Source of the DNA: Agromyces sp. Root81
GTDB lineage: Bacteria > Actinomycetota > Actinomycetes > Actinomycetales > Microbacteriaceae
Length of the DNA: 64,000 nt
Assembly (NCBI RefSeq): GCF_001429165.1
Contig: NZ_LMIR01000004.1
Location: 442,923-506,922, forward strand
Direction: 5' to 3'
Both the position numbers and the translations under genes were made by a program. Shown here piece by piece: positions 55,180-63,458 of the stretch. The notes beneath the pieces were generated by a model. It had not been told where the DNA came from. It saw nothing but the letters and a program-made list of their open reading frames with translations, and ran no database searches. The stretch's first letter is position 1. Every line of letters starts with the position of its first letter.

Positions 55180-55218
55180 ATGACTTCGTCGATCCAGAAC
55201 TGGTGGCCCGCCTCTTAG
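55180..55218 (+). CDS. trpL: Trp leader peptide, 12 aa
   Basis: MTSSIQNWWPAS, 12 residues and a stop, with two adjacent tryptophan codons at 55201-55206. The SIQNWW core is like the Streptomyces TrpE leader. There is no Shine-Dalgarno, and the ATG follows the -10 by 7 bases, so it is likely a leaderless message. It lies before an attenuator (55202-55264) and the trpEG gene. Confidence 0.9.
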   Translation: MTSSIQNWWPAS

Positions 55219-55264
55219 GCGGCCACGCGTTTCGACGTACTGACGACCGCCCGAGGGCGGTCGT
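55202..55264 (+). promoter_or_regulatory. Transcription attenuator of the trpEG gene
   Basis: A 1:2 hairpin (55203-55226) spans the Trp codons: GTGG with CCAC and CCGCC with GGCGG. A terminator 3:4 (55243-55251 with 55256-55264, CGAG loop) is followed by TTCGCGTTT. Region 2 GGCGG (55218-55222) can alternatively pair with CCGCC (55247-55251), which excludes the terminator. Stalling at Trp codons would favour this antiterminator. Confidence 0.85.
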
Positions 55265-55310
55265 TTCGCGTTTGCGGAGGGCCCGACCGAGGGCCCGACC
55301 GGAGAACCCC

Positions 55311-57218
55311 ATGACGCGACTGCTCGCCGCACTGCTCGACACCGCCGATCCCGCGCCCTTCGCCGTCGTGCGCCGGGAGCACGAGCCGACGCTCGACGTG
55401 CTCGTCGGCGACGTCGTCGACGTCGACCGCCTCGCCGACATCCCGCTCGACGGGGCCGAGGTGCTCGCCCTCGTGCCGTTCCGGCAGGTGCGCGAGCGCG
55501 GCTTCGTCGCCCACGACGACGGGGCGCCGCTGCGCTGCCTCGTCGTGCGCGAGCGGGAGACGATCGGACTCGACGAGGCGATCGGCCTCCTGCCGGAGCA
55601 TCCGCTCGCCGTCGACGACCTCGACGTCGACGTCAGCGACGCCGACTACGCCGCTCGCGTGCGCCGGGTGATCGAGGAGGAGATCGGGCGCGGCGAGGGG
55701 GCGAACTTCGTGATCCGCCGGGAGTTCACGGGGCGCATCGAGGCATCCGCTGCGCACGCCGTGCTCGGCTGGCTGCGCGCGCTGCTCGAGCACGAGGCCG
55801 GCGCCTACTGGACGTTCGCGGTGCACACGCCCGGCCTCTCCGCGGTCGGTGCCACGCCCGAGCGGCACGTCTCGTCGATCGGCGGGGTCGTGTCGATGAA
55901 TCCGATCAGCGGGACGTTCCGGCACCTCGCGGGACCGCCCGCCGACGACGAGCTGATCGCCTTCCTCGGCGACGTCAAGGAACGCGAGGAGCTCGTGATG
56001 GTCGTCGACGAGGAGCTCAAGATGATGAGCGCGGTCTGCCCCGACGGCGGACGCATCCGCGGGCCGTTCCTGAAGCGGATGTCGCGGCTCACGCACACCG
56101 AGTACCTCCTCGAGGGGCGCAGCGACCTCGACCCCCGCGAGGTGCTGCGGCGCACCATGTTCGCACCGACCGTGACGGGCTCGCCGATGGGCAACGCCTG
56201 CACGGTGATCGCGCGCCACGAGTCGACGGCTCGCGGCTACTACGCGGGCGTGCTCGCGCGGTTCACGCCCACCGCAGGCGGCTACGACCTCGATGCGCCG
56301 ATCCTCATCCGCACGGCCTACGTCGACGGCGACGGCCGGGTGCGAGTGCCGGTGGGGGCGACGCTCGTGCGGCACTCCGACCCGCTCGGCGAGGTCGCGG
56401 AGACGCACGCGAAGGCCGCAGGGGTGCTCACCGCGCTCGGGGCGATCCCCCGCGCGAGCGTGACCGGGGCACGGGGCACGAATCCCCCGCCTGTCGCCGG
56501 CGGTGACGCACGCGGGGCCGACCGCATCGCCACGCTCCTCGACTCGCGCAACGACCACCTCGCGAGCTTCTGGAGCACCCCGCAGGCCGCACACCCCTCG
56601 CGCGGCGCGACCGCGCTCGTCATCGACGCGGGCGACGACTTCACCACGATGCTCGCCCACCAGCTGCGGCACCTCGGCGTCGCCGCGCGGGTCGTGCCGT
56701 GGAACGAGGCGGTGCCCGAGGCATCCGACGACCTCGTGGTCTTCGGCCCCGGGCCGGGCGACCCGCGGAATGAGACCGACCCTCGCATCGCCCGGCTGCG
56801 CGAGCTGATGGTCGAGCGGCTCCAGAGCGGTGCGCCGCTGCTCGCCGTGTGCCTCAGCCACCAGGTGCTCGCGACGGTCGCCGGGCTGCCGATCACGCCG
56901 CTGCCTACGCCGCGGCAGGGCGTGCAGCTCGACGTCGACCTCTTCGGGGAGCCGGCGTCGATCGGCTTCTACAACACCTTCAGCGCGACGGCCGCCGATC
57001 GCTCGATCACGCCGCGACTCGGCCTCGAGGTGGCGTCGGATGCCGCGACGGGCGTGGTGCACGCGCTCCGCGGGCCGTGTGTGGCGTCGGTGCAGGGGCA
57101 CCTCGAGTCGGTGCTCTCACCCGACGGGCTCACGACGCTGTCGCGGCTGCTCGACGGGCTGCTCGTTCCCGAGGAGGACCTCACAACGTACGGAGTGCGT
57201 TCGCGGACACCACGGTGA
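55311..57218 (+). CDS. Fused anthranilate synthase (TrpE-TrpG/PhzE-like)
   Basis: A 635-aa fusion of a chorismate-binding (TrpE/PabB) part and a class I glutamine amidotransferase part. The chorismate half has the NPISGTFRHLAG and LMMSAVCPDGGRIRG-like motifs, the TVTGSPMGNACTVI region and GYYAGVLARF. The amidotransferase half (from about 455) has VVFGPGPGDPRN, the cysteine in AVCLSHQVLATVAG and the His/Glu pair in GHLESVLSPDG. It makes anthranilate; the fused form resembles PhzE. The Trp leader argues for tryptophan synthesis. The start is the ATG at 55311 with GGAG upstream. The 3' end overlaps the next gene by 38 bases. Confidence 0.9.
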   Translation: MTRLLAALLDTADPAPFAVVRREHEPTLDVLVGDVVDVDRLADIPLDGAEVLALVPFRQVRERGFVAHDDGAPLRCLVVRERETIGLDEAIGLLPEHPLAVDDLDVDVSDADYAARVRRVIEEEIGRGEGANFVIRREFTGRIEASAAHAVLGWLRALLEHEAGAYWTFAVHTPGLSAVGATPERHVSSIGGVVSMNPISGTFRHLAGPPADDELIAFLGDVKEREELVMVVDEELKMMSAVCPDGGRIRGPFLKRMSRLTHTEYLLEGRSDLDPREVLRRTMFAPTVTGSPMGNACTVIARHESTARGYYAGVLARFTPTAGGYDLDAPILIRTAYVDGDGRVRVPVGATLVRHSDPLGEVAETHAKAAGVLTALGAIPRASVTGARGTNPPPVAGGDARGADRIATLLDSRNDHLASFWSTPQAAHPSRGATALVIDAGDDFTTMLAHQLRHLGVAARVVPWNEAVPEASDDLVVFGPGPGDPRNETDPRIARLRELMVERLQSGAPLLAVCLSHQVLATVAGLPITPLPTPRQGVQLDVDLFGEPASIGFYNTFSATAADRSITPRLGLEVASDAATGVVHALRGPCVASVQGHLESVLSPDGLTTLSRLLDGLLVPEEDLTTYGVRSRTPR

Positions 57219-57720
57219 CGATGACGAGCATGCTGAGCACGGGCGGCCCGACGAGCACGCAGATGCCGCCGACCAGTCCGGTGAGTGCTGGACGCCGACC
57301 ACCGAGTACTCGGGCCCGGCTCAGCCCGATGCCCCCGAACACGATCGCGAGGATCGACAGCACGAGCGCCGGCACCATGCCGATCCACACCATCAGGATG
57401 CCGATCGACTGGAGTTGCGGATTCGGCATGGCGGTCAGGGCGACCGGTGCGACCCAGAAGACGATGCCGACGCCGAGCGCCCAGAAGAAAGCCCTCCGGG
57501 CCCGGTCCGCGAACGCATTGCCGCTTCCCTTCCCGGCCGGCGCTGAGAACGTGGCGGCCTGTACCCGATCGGCGACGAACCGCTCGCCCCATCGCTCGAC
57601 CGGCTTCGGCCGGAACTCCGTGTCGGACCAGCTCGCGCCGTCCCACCAGCGGAGGAGGTCGGCGGCCTCCGGGTCCTCGTACCACCCCGGCACCGCAGAT
57701 GCCTGAACTTCGCCGGTCAT
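57181..57720 (-). CDS. DUF2510 membrane protein
   Basis: A 179-aa protein with an N-terminal DUF2510 domain (PGWYEDPEAADLLRWWDGAS) and, in the C-terminal half, three or four membrane segments (FWALGVGIVFWVAPVALT, ILMVWIGMVPALVLSILAIV, LTGLVGGICVLVGPPVLSM). The function is unknown. It starts at the ATG at 57720 with GAGGGG upstream. It converges with the trpEG gene and overlaps its last 38 bases, so transcripts may be antisense to each other there. Confidence 0.82.
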   Translation of the reverse strand: MTGEVQASAVPGWYEDPEAADLLRWWDGASWSDTEFRPKPVERWGERFVADRVQAATFSAPAGKGSGNAFADRARRAFFWALGVGIVFWVAPVALTAMPNPQLQSIGILMVWIGMVPALVLSILAIVFGGIGLSRARVLGGRRPALTGLVGGICVLVGPPVLSMLVIVTVVSANALRTL

Positions 57721-57853
57721 GCGTCCCCTCTCGTGAGCTGACGCGAGCCTATCGGGCCGGATGATCCCGCACTGCGGCGAGTTCCGCAAGGCATTGCCAA
57801 GTATGATCTCGGCGCGATGTGCTGGCATGACCGACCTGAGGAGGCGGATCACC

Positions 57854-58282
57854 GTGGAAACCAGCACCATTGTCTGGATCATCATCGGCATCATCGTGGT
57901 CGTCGCGATCATCGTCGCCATCGTCATGGCGACGGACAAGCGGCGCCGCATCGCCCGTGTCGAGGCCGACCGGCGGAGGGCCGCCGACCTTCGGCAGAGC
58001 GCGGCGGAGACGGAAGCCGCGGCACGCCAGCGCGAAGCGGATGCCGCCCGAGCAACGGCCGATGCGAAGCAGGCCGAAGCAGCGGCCGCACAGGCCCGGC
58101 TCGATTCCGACCGCCTCATCCGCGAGAGCACCGACCACCGCTCCGATGCGGCCGGCCTGCACTCCGAGGCCGACGATCGACTGAGGAAGGCCGACACGCT
58201 CGATCCCGATGTCGACACCGCGCCCGAGACCGAGGTCGAGACCGGCGGCACGGGCCGGCACGGGGCGACGCCCTCGACCTGA
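57854..58282 (+). CDS. Single-pass membrane protein with a long helical, alanine-rich domain
   Basis: A 142-aa protein. A membrane anchor (STIVWIIIGIIVVVAIIVAIVM split at about residues 4-25) is followed by a long helix rich in Ala, Arg, Glu and Asp (RRAADLRQSAAETEAAARQR, ADAKQAEAAAAQARLDS), probably a coiled coil. No known family. The start is read as the GTG at 57854, with GAGGAGG upstream at about the right distance; an ATG at 57827 is possible. It is divergent from the DUF2510 gene. Confidence 0.7.
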   Translation: METSTIVWIIIGIIVVVAIIVAIVMATDKRRRIARVEADRRRAADLRQSAAETEAAARQREADAARATADAKQAEAAAAQARLDSDRLIRESTDHRSDAAGLHSEADDRLRKADTLDPDVDTAPETEVETGGTGRHGATPST

Positions 58283-58436
58283 CACGGACTCGAATCCAGG
58301 AGTACGAGCCGAGCGCGATGACCGCGTCGAGGGTCTCGTCGTCGAGACGGCGGTCGGCGTAGATCACGCGCTGGAGATGCGTCGTGCCGCCGGGCGTCGA
58401 CGGGGTGAGGCCCGGGTCTCGTCGATCATCGCCCCC

Positions 58437-58462
58437 GAGTGTCGCATCGGCGGCCGACACTC
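58437..58462 (-). terminator. Hairpin at the end of the ABC-F gene
   Basis: GAGTGTCG (58437-58444) and CGACACTC (58455-58462) form an 8-bp stem with a 10-base loop, overlapping the ABC-F stop codon. It is a weak terminator candidate. The rest of the 178-base gap from 58283 to 58460 holds nothing else that I can support. Confidence 0.4.
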
Positions 58463-60137
58463 AGTCGTCGGTGACGTGACCGGCCTCCACGTTCCAGCGG
58501 CGGTCGAGACGCACATGCTCGAGCATGCGGCGGTCGTGCGTGACCAGCAGCAGGGTGCCGTCGTACGAGTCGAGCGCCTCTTCGAGCTGCTCGATCGCGG
58601 CGAGGTCGAGGTGGTTCGTCGGCTCGTCGAGCACGAGCACGTTGACACCGCGCGCCTGCAGCAGCGCGAGGCCGGCGCGGGTGCGTTCGCCCGGCGAGAG
58701 CGCGTCGACCGGGCGCAGCACGTGATCGGCCTTCAGCCCGAACTTCGCGAGCAGGGTGCGCACCTCGCCCGCCGAGTACTCGGGCACGAGGGCTTCGAAC
58801 GCGTCGGCGAGCGGCGCTTCGCCCGTGAGCTGGGTGCGGGCCTGGTCGATCTCCCCGATGGCGACGGATGCCCCGAGGCTCGCCGTGCCCGCATCGGCAG
58901 CACGCCGGCCGAGCAGGAGGGCGAGCAGCGTCGACTTGCCGGCGCCGTTCGGGCCGGTGATGCCGATGCGCTCCCCCGCGTCGACCTGCAGCGAGACCGG
59001 GCCGAGCGTGAAGTCGCCCTGCCGCACCACTGCTTCGTTGAGCGTCGAGACGACCGAGCTCGAGCGGGGCGCCTGTCCGATCGTGAACTCGAGCTGCCAT
59101 TCCTTGCGCGGCTCCTCGACCTCGTCGAGACGCGCGATGCGGCTCTCCATCTGCCGCACCTTCTGCGCCTGCTTCTCGCTCGACTCGGTCGCGGCCTTGC
59201 GCCGGATCTTGTCATTGTCGGGCGACTTCTTCATCGCGTTGCGCACGCCCTGGCTCGACCACTCGCGCTGCGTGCGCGCCCGGGAGACGAGGTCGGCCTT
59301 CTTCGCCGCGAACTCCTCGTAGTCGTCGCGCTGCTGGCGTCGGGCGGTCGCGCGCTCCTCGAGGTAGGCGTCGTAGCCGCCGCCGTAGATGCGGTTCGAG
59401 TGCTGGGCCAGGTCGAGCTCGAGCACACGGGTGACGGAGCGGGCGAGGAACTCGCGATCGTGGCTGACGAGCACGACACCGCCGCGGATGCCGCGGACGA
59501 ACGCCTCGAGCCGCTCGAGCCCGTCGAGGTCGAGGTCGTTCGTGGGCTCGTCGAGCAGCACGATGTCGAAGCGGGAGCAGAGCAGGGCCGCGAGGCCGAC
59601 CCGGGCGGCCTGACCGCCCGAGAGCGAGGTCATCAACGAATCGGCCGAGAGGTGGGCGTCGCCGCCGCCGAGGCTGAGCCCGAGGTCGGCGAGCACGGCG
59701 GGCAGCCGCTCGTCGAGGTCGGCGGCGCCCGAGGCGAGCCACCGCTCGAGGGCCACCGAGTACTCGTCGGCTGGGTCGGGGGCGCCGGGCGCCGGAGCAT
59801 CCGTCGACCCGAGCGCAAGCGCTGCCGCATCGAGACGAGCGGATGCCTCGGCTGCGCCGGTGCGCCGCGCGACGTAGGCGGCGATGGTCTCGCCCGCGAC
59901 CCGCTCGTGCTCCTGCGGCAGCCAGCCGACGAAGGCGTCGGCCGGCGAGAGGTGCACGGAGCCGGCCTGCGGTTCGAGTTCTCCTGCGAGGATGCGGAGC
60001 AGCGTCGACTTGCCGGCGCCGTTGACGCCGACGATGCCGACGACATCGCCCGGGGCGACCGTGAGGTCGAGGCCGTCGAAGAGTGTGCGGTGGGCGTAGC
60101 CACCGGCGAGGCCTTGGGCCACGAGTGTTGCAGTCAC
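58461..60137 (-). CDS. ABC-F family ribosome-associated ATPase
   Basis: A 558-aa soluble ABC-F protein with two ATPase domains and no membrane segments. Walker [10 protein letters not shown] (N-half) and GPNGAGKST (C-half). Signatures: [15 protein letters not shown] and [14 protein letters not shown]. Walker [13 protein letters not shown] and [12 protein letters not shown]. The linker between (about 265-340) is charged and helical ([18 protein letters not shown]), as in the P-site tRNA-interaction motif. It likely acts on the ribosome, in antibiotic resistance or translation rescue. It starts at a GTG at 60137. Confidence 0.93.
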   Translation of the reverse strand: MTATLVAQGLAGGYAHRTLFDGLDLTVAPGDVVGIVGVNGAGKSTLLRILAGELEPQAGSVHLSPADAFVGWLPQEHERVAGETIAAYVARRTGAAEASARLDAAALALGSTDAPAPGAPDPADEYSVALERWLASGAADLDERLPAVLADLGLSLGGGDAHLSADSLMTSLSGGQAARVGLAALLCSRFDIVLLDEPTNDLDLDGLERLEAFVRGIRGGVVLVSHDREFLARSVTRVLELDLAQHSNRIYGGGYDAYLEERATARRQQRDDYEEFAAKKADLVSRARTQREWSSQGVRNAMKKSPDNDKIRRKAATESSEKQAQKVRQMESRIARLDEVEEPRKEWQLEFTIGQAPRSSSVVSTLNEAVVRQGDFTLGPVSLQVDAGERIGITGPNGAGKSTLLALLLGRRAADAGTASLGASVAIGEIDQARTQLTGEAPLADAFEALVPEYSAGEVRTLLAKFGLKADHVLRPVDALSPGERTRAGLALLQARGVNVLVLDEPTNHLDLAAIEQLEEALDSYDGTLLLVTHDRRMLEHVRLDRRWNVEAGHVTDD

Positions 60138-60169
60138 CGGTCAACCCTAGTCAGGGGCTGCTGTGGGTT

Positions 60170-60958
60170 TCATCGTCGCCAGCGGTACGGCGTCGTCGTC
60201 GAGACCCTGATGAGTCCGGACCGTTCGAGGATCGGCCGCGAGAACTCCGTGGAGTCGGAGTTGATGAGCCGCTTGCCCATGGCGATCGCCGACTTCGCGC
60301 GTGCCGCGGTCAGCGCCCGATAGATGCCGCGGCCGCGCCATTCCTCCCGGGTCGCACCGCCCCAGATGCCCGCGAACTCGGTGTCGGGCACGGGTTCGAG
60401 CCGGCCTGCACTGACGATGTCGCCGTCGGCCTCGGCGACCCAGAGCTCCATGCCGTCACCGCGCGCGAGGCGGGCGAGCACCGCATCGGACGTCGCATCG
60501 GAGAACTCATCTCCGAACACCTCGCCCTGCATGCGGCACATGGCGCGGACATCGGGTTCCTCGGTCACTCGTCGCACCGAGACGCCCGCGGGCAGTTGCA
60601 CGTCCGCGAGGAGTGCACTCGCCTCGCCGATCATGATCGACTCGACGTCGTCGGCCTCGAAGCCATTGGCCAAGAGTGTGCCGTGAAGGCCGGGCGCGGC
60701 ATCGTGACCGCGGCTCTTCCACTCCACTCGCGTGATCTCGGGATCGGCGAGGAAGTGGGCGAGCGCACCGACGACGAGGCCCGCGATCTCGGTCGCGGTC
60801 GCGCCGTCGAGGTCGCGGTAGGTCACGAATCCGCGGCCTCCCGCGAACGTGACCAGGCGCAGCGGGCCGAGCCGCTCGACGCCGATCGCACTCGGCGTCT
60901 CGGCGTCGGTGCGGAGTTGGTCGTCGTAGGCGCGCAGCAGCTCGTCGGCGAGGGTCAT
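60170..60958 (-). CDS. GNAT-family N-acetyltransferase
   Basis: A 262-aa protein. The C-terminal acetyltransferase fold (from about residue 125) has the acetyl-CoA motif GGATREEWRGRGIYRALTAA, with WVAEADGDIVSAG upstream, and a less conserved N-terminal half. The substrate is unknown. The start is set at the ATG at 60958 (MTLADELL) with GGGGG upstream; a second ATG at 60967 is possible. It lies 32 bases downstream of... the ABC-F start region on the same strand, so the GNAT is upstream of ABC-F in the transcript and may share it. Confidence 0.75.
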   Translation of the reverse strand: MTLADELLRAYDDQLRTDAETPSAIGVERLGPLRLVTFAGGRGFVTYRDLDGATATEIAGLVVGALAHFLADPEITRVEWKSRGHDAAPGLHGTLLANGFEADDVESIMIGEASALLADVQLPAGVSVRRVTEEPDVRAMCRMQGEVFGDEFSDATSDAVLARLARGDGMELWVAEADGDIVSAGRLEPVPDTEFAGIWGGATREEWRGRGIYRALTAARAKSAIAMGKRLINSDSTEFSRPILERSGLIRVSTTTPYRWRR

Positions 60959-61055
60959 GGCCCCCATACTGGGGGTACAGGGCGGCAGGCTGCAACGTCG
61001 CGAGGATTGCTCGCGCAACTCCGCGCTGCGCAGCGGACCCGAGAGGCCACTGCGC

Positions 61056-61631
61056 TCAGCGTGCCGCCTGCCACTCCTCGGCGAGCATCGCGTAGGTGAA
61101 GCCGTCGACCCATCCGAGCTCGGCATGCCAGGCGTCGCGCACGCCGTGCCCTTCGCGCCGCATGCCGAGCTTCTCCATCACACGCCACGAGGCGATGTTG
61201 TCGGCGAAGCAGCCGGCTGTGACCCGGTGCACGCCGAGTTCGCCGAAGGCGAGGTCGAGCAACGCGCGCGCGATCTCGGTTGCATAACCGTTTCCCGCGT
61301 GGGCCGGATCGAGCACATACCCGAGGCCCGCCTCGGATCGGCGCCATGGGCCGTCGTCGACGTGCGACTGCCCCATGGCGTCGGTGATCCAGAGCGCGCC
61401 GGTGCCGATCACCTCGTCGCCGAGGACGGCGACGACGGAATGATCGTACGGGTCGTCGTCGTCGAGCCAGACCTTGCGGAACGCCTCGGGCTCGACCTCG
61501 GTACGCAGCAGCCATCGTGTGACGTCGGGGCTGTTGCGCCACTCGAGGACCTGGTCGAGATCGGTGTTCGAGGGCTCGCGGAGGACCAACGGCCCGGCTG
61601 AGCGCGGCCACTGCACGTCTGGCGTCGTCAT
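61056..61631 (-). CDS. GNAT acetyltransferase, RimJ/RimL-like
   Basis: A 191-aa acetyltransferase of the RimJ/RimL type (N-acetylation of protein N-termini or small molecules). Opening LVLREPSNTDLDQVLEWRN, core SEAGLGYVLDPAHAGNGYAT and CFADNIASWRVMEKLGMRRE, with the typical VMEKLGM region. It starts at the ATG at 61631, after AGGAGGGT. It lies 26 bases downstream of the Fpg/Nei stop on the same strand. Confidence 0.87.
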   Translation of the reverse strand: MTTPDVQWPRSAGPLVLREPSNTDLDQVLEWRNSPDVTRWLLRTEVEPEAFRKVWLDDDDPYDHSVVAVLGDEVIGTGALWITDAMGQSHVDDGPWRRSEAGLGYVLDPAHAGNGYATEIARALLDLAFGELGVHRVTAGCFADNIASWRVMEKLGMRREGHGVRDAWHAELGWVDGFTYAMLAEEWQAAR

Positions 61632-61657
61632 ACCCTCCTGCTTAGCAGGAGAGACCA

Positions 61658-62518
61658 CTACTTCACGAGTCGGGAGAGCACGCGATCCGCGAGCGGCTTG
61701 CCCCCGGTCTGACAGCCCGGGCAGTACTGGAAGGTCGATTCGGCGAAGATGACCTGCCGGATCGTGTCGCCGCACACCTCGCAGGTCTCGCCCGTGCGCC
61801 CGTGCACCTTCAGTGTGCGGCGCTTCGCGTCTTTGAGCTCGGCGGGCGGGCGACCGGATGCCGCGGCCGACGCCTCGGCGAGGGTGTCGCGCATCGCGCG
61901 GTACAGCGTGTCGACCTGTTCGGGCGTGAGCTTCGCGGCGAGCGCGTACGGCGACATCTTCGCGGCGTGCAGGATCTCGTCGGAGTAGGCGTTGCCGATG
62001 CCGGCGAACACCGATTGGTCGCGCAGCACCCCCTTGATCTGCGTGCGGCGCCCGTCGAGCACCGCGGCGAAGTCCGCGAGGGCGAAGTCGGGTGCCGTCG
62101 GGTCGGGACCGAGCCGCGCGATGCCCGGCACCTCGGCCGGGTTTCGCACGACGTACACGGCGAGCGACTTCTTCGTGCCGGCCTCGGTGAGGTCGAAGCC
62201 AGATCTGTCGTCGAGCCGCACACGCAGGGCGAGCGGCGACCGACCGGGCTTGACGGGGGTCGACGGCAGCTCGTCGTACCACCGCAGCCAGCCGGCGCGC
62301 GCGAGATGGAAGACGAGATGCAGGCCGCCCGCGTCGAGGTCGAGGAACTTGCCGTGTCGGTACACCCGCTCGATGCGCTCACCCTCGAGCGCCGACAACG
62401 GCGGATCGAAGGTCTTGAGCGCCGAGATCGCCGCGACCCGCAGGGAGACGAAGGCGTGCCCCACCGCCCGCTCGCCGAGGAACGCGGCGAGCGCCTGCAC
62501 TTCGGGAAGCTCCGGCAC
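61658..62518 (-). CDS. Formamidopyrimidine/endonuclease VIII-type DNA glycosylase
   Basis: A 286-aa Fpg/Nei-family DNA glycosylase. Translation gives the N-terminal PELPEVQ, with the catalytic proline (after the start residue) and glutamate. The helix-two-turn-helix region is SVFAGIGNAYSDEIL, and a zinc finger CEVCGDTIRQVI...FQYCPGCQ lies at the end. It excises oxidised bases. It starts at a GTG at 62518 with a weak AGGATGG upstream. The frame is open further but reads antisense to other sequence. It is divergent from the lipoprotein gene at 62652. Confidence 0.9.
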   Translation of the reverse strand: MPELPEVQALAAFLGERAVGHAFVSLRVAAISALKTFDPPLSALEGERIERVYRHGKFLDLDAGGLHLVFHLARAGWLRWYDELPSTPVKPGRSPLALRVRLDDRSGFDLTEAGTKKSLAVYVVRNPAEVPGIARLGPDPTAPDFALADFAAVLDGRRTQIKGVLRDQSVFAGIGNAYSDEILHAAKMSPYALAAKLTPEQVDTLYRAMRDTLAEASAAASGRPPAELKDAKRRTLKVHGRTGETCEVCGDTIRQVIFAESTFQYCPGCQTGGKPLADRVLSRLVK

Positions 62519-62651
62519 ACGGCCATCCTGCACCCGACGGCCGACAACGCCACCTGAATCGTCGGGAATCGGGTGATGCGGCGGGGCTCCCGCGGGTGCA
62601 TCGTGGAGTGGTGAACGGCATCGCGACCGTTCGTTCGAATCGAGGCGCGTC

Positions 62652-63449
62652 ATGTCGGGCATCCGTGGCAGCAGGCCGTCCATCGCCGTCATCATCGCGG
62701 CCACTGCGCTCATCCTGGCCTCGTGCGTTGCCGGGGCGCCGCCGACTGCCACGAGTGCCGACCTTCCGCAGGGCGACGACCCCGTCTCACTCGACCCCGC
62801 CGACTTCACGACCGAGATCGACCATCCGTACTGGCCGATGGAGCCGGGCACGCGGTGGACCTACGTCGAACTCGACTCAGCGGGCGGCGAGCTCACCGTC
62901 GAGGTCACCGTGACGAGCGAGACGAAGCTCATCGCGAACGGGATCGAGGCACGGGTCGTCCGCGACACCGTCTCCCGCGGCGGCGAGATCGTCGAGGACA
63001 CCTTCGACTGGTACGCGCAGGATGCAGCGGGCGCGCTCTGGTACCTCGGCGAGGACACCGCGGAGTTCGAGCACGGAGAGATCGTCTCGCGCGAGGGATC
63101 GTTCGAAGCCGGTGTCGACGGTGCGCTTCCGGGCATCGCGCTGCCGGCCCATCCGGTGCCCGGCATGGAGTACCGGCAGGAGTACTCCGCCGGCATCGCC
63201 GAAGACACCGGCGCGGTGCTGAGCGTCGAGGAACTCGTCGAAGTGCCCTACGGCAGGTTCGACGGCGCCCTGCTCACCCGCGACACGAATCCGCTCGAAC
63301 CGGATGTCGCGGAGTTGAAGCTCTACGCTCCGGGCATCGGCCCCGTGCTGACCCTCGACATCTCTGGCGGAAGCGGGCGCGAGGAGCTCATCGACATCAC
63401 GACCGTGCCCGATGGCACGAGCACGGGCCCACTCGGTTCACCCGACTGA
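62652..63449 (+). CDS. Lipoprotein of unknown function
   Basis: A 265-aa secreted lipoprotein. Signal segment (SIAVIIAATALIL), then lipobox ILASC near residue 25. The mature part has a beta-rich core (WPMEPGTRWTYVELDSAG, LTVEVTVTSETKLIANGIEA, GMEYRQEYSAG) that resembles some DUF-type surface proteins, but no family that I can name with certainty. It starts at the ATG at 62652. It is followed directly by the C-terminal end of a convergent gene. Confidence 0.78.
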   Translation: MSGIRGSRPSIAVIIAATALILASCVAGAPPTATSADLPQGDDPVSLDPADFTTEIDHPYWPMEPGTRWTYVELDSAGGELTVEVTVTSETKLIANGIEARVVRDTVSRGGEIVEDTFDWYAQDAAGALWYLGEDTAEFEHGEIVSREGSFEAGVDGALPGIALPAHPVPGMEYRQEYSAGIAEDTGAVLSVEELVEVPYGRFDGALLTRDTNPLEPDVAELKLYAPGIGPVLTLDISGGSGREELIDITTVPDGTSTGPLGSPD

Positions 63450-63458
63450 TGGTCGGAG

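Noticed and set aside
58116-58460. 114-aa minus-strand ORF between the coiled-coil gene and ABC-F
   Set aside because: The C-terminal half is antisense to the coiled-coil gene. A short plausible stretch (VIYADRRLDDETLDAVIAL) is not enough to call a gene.
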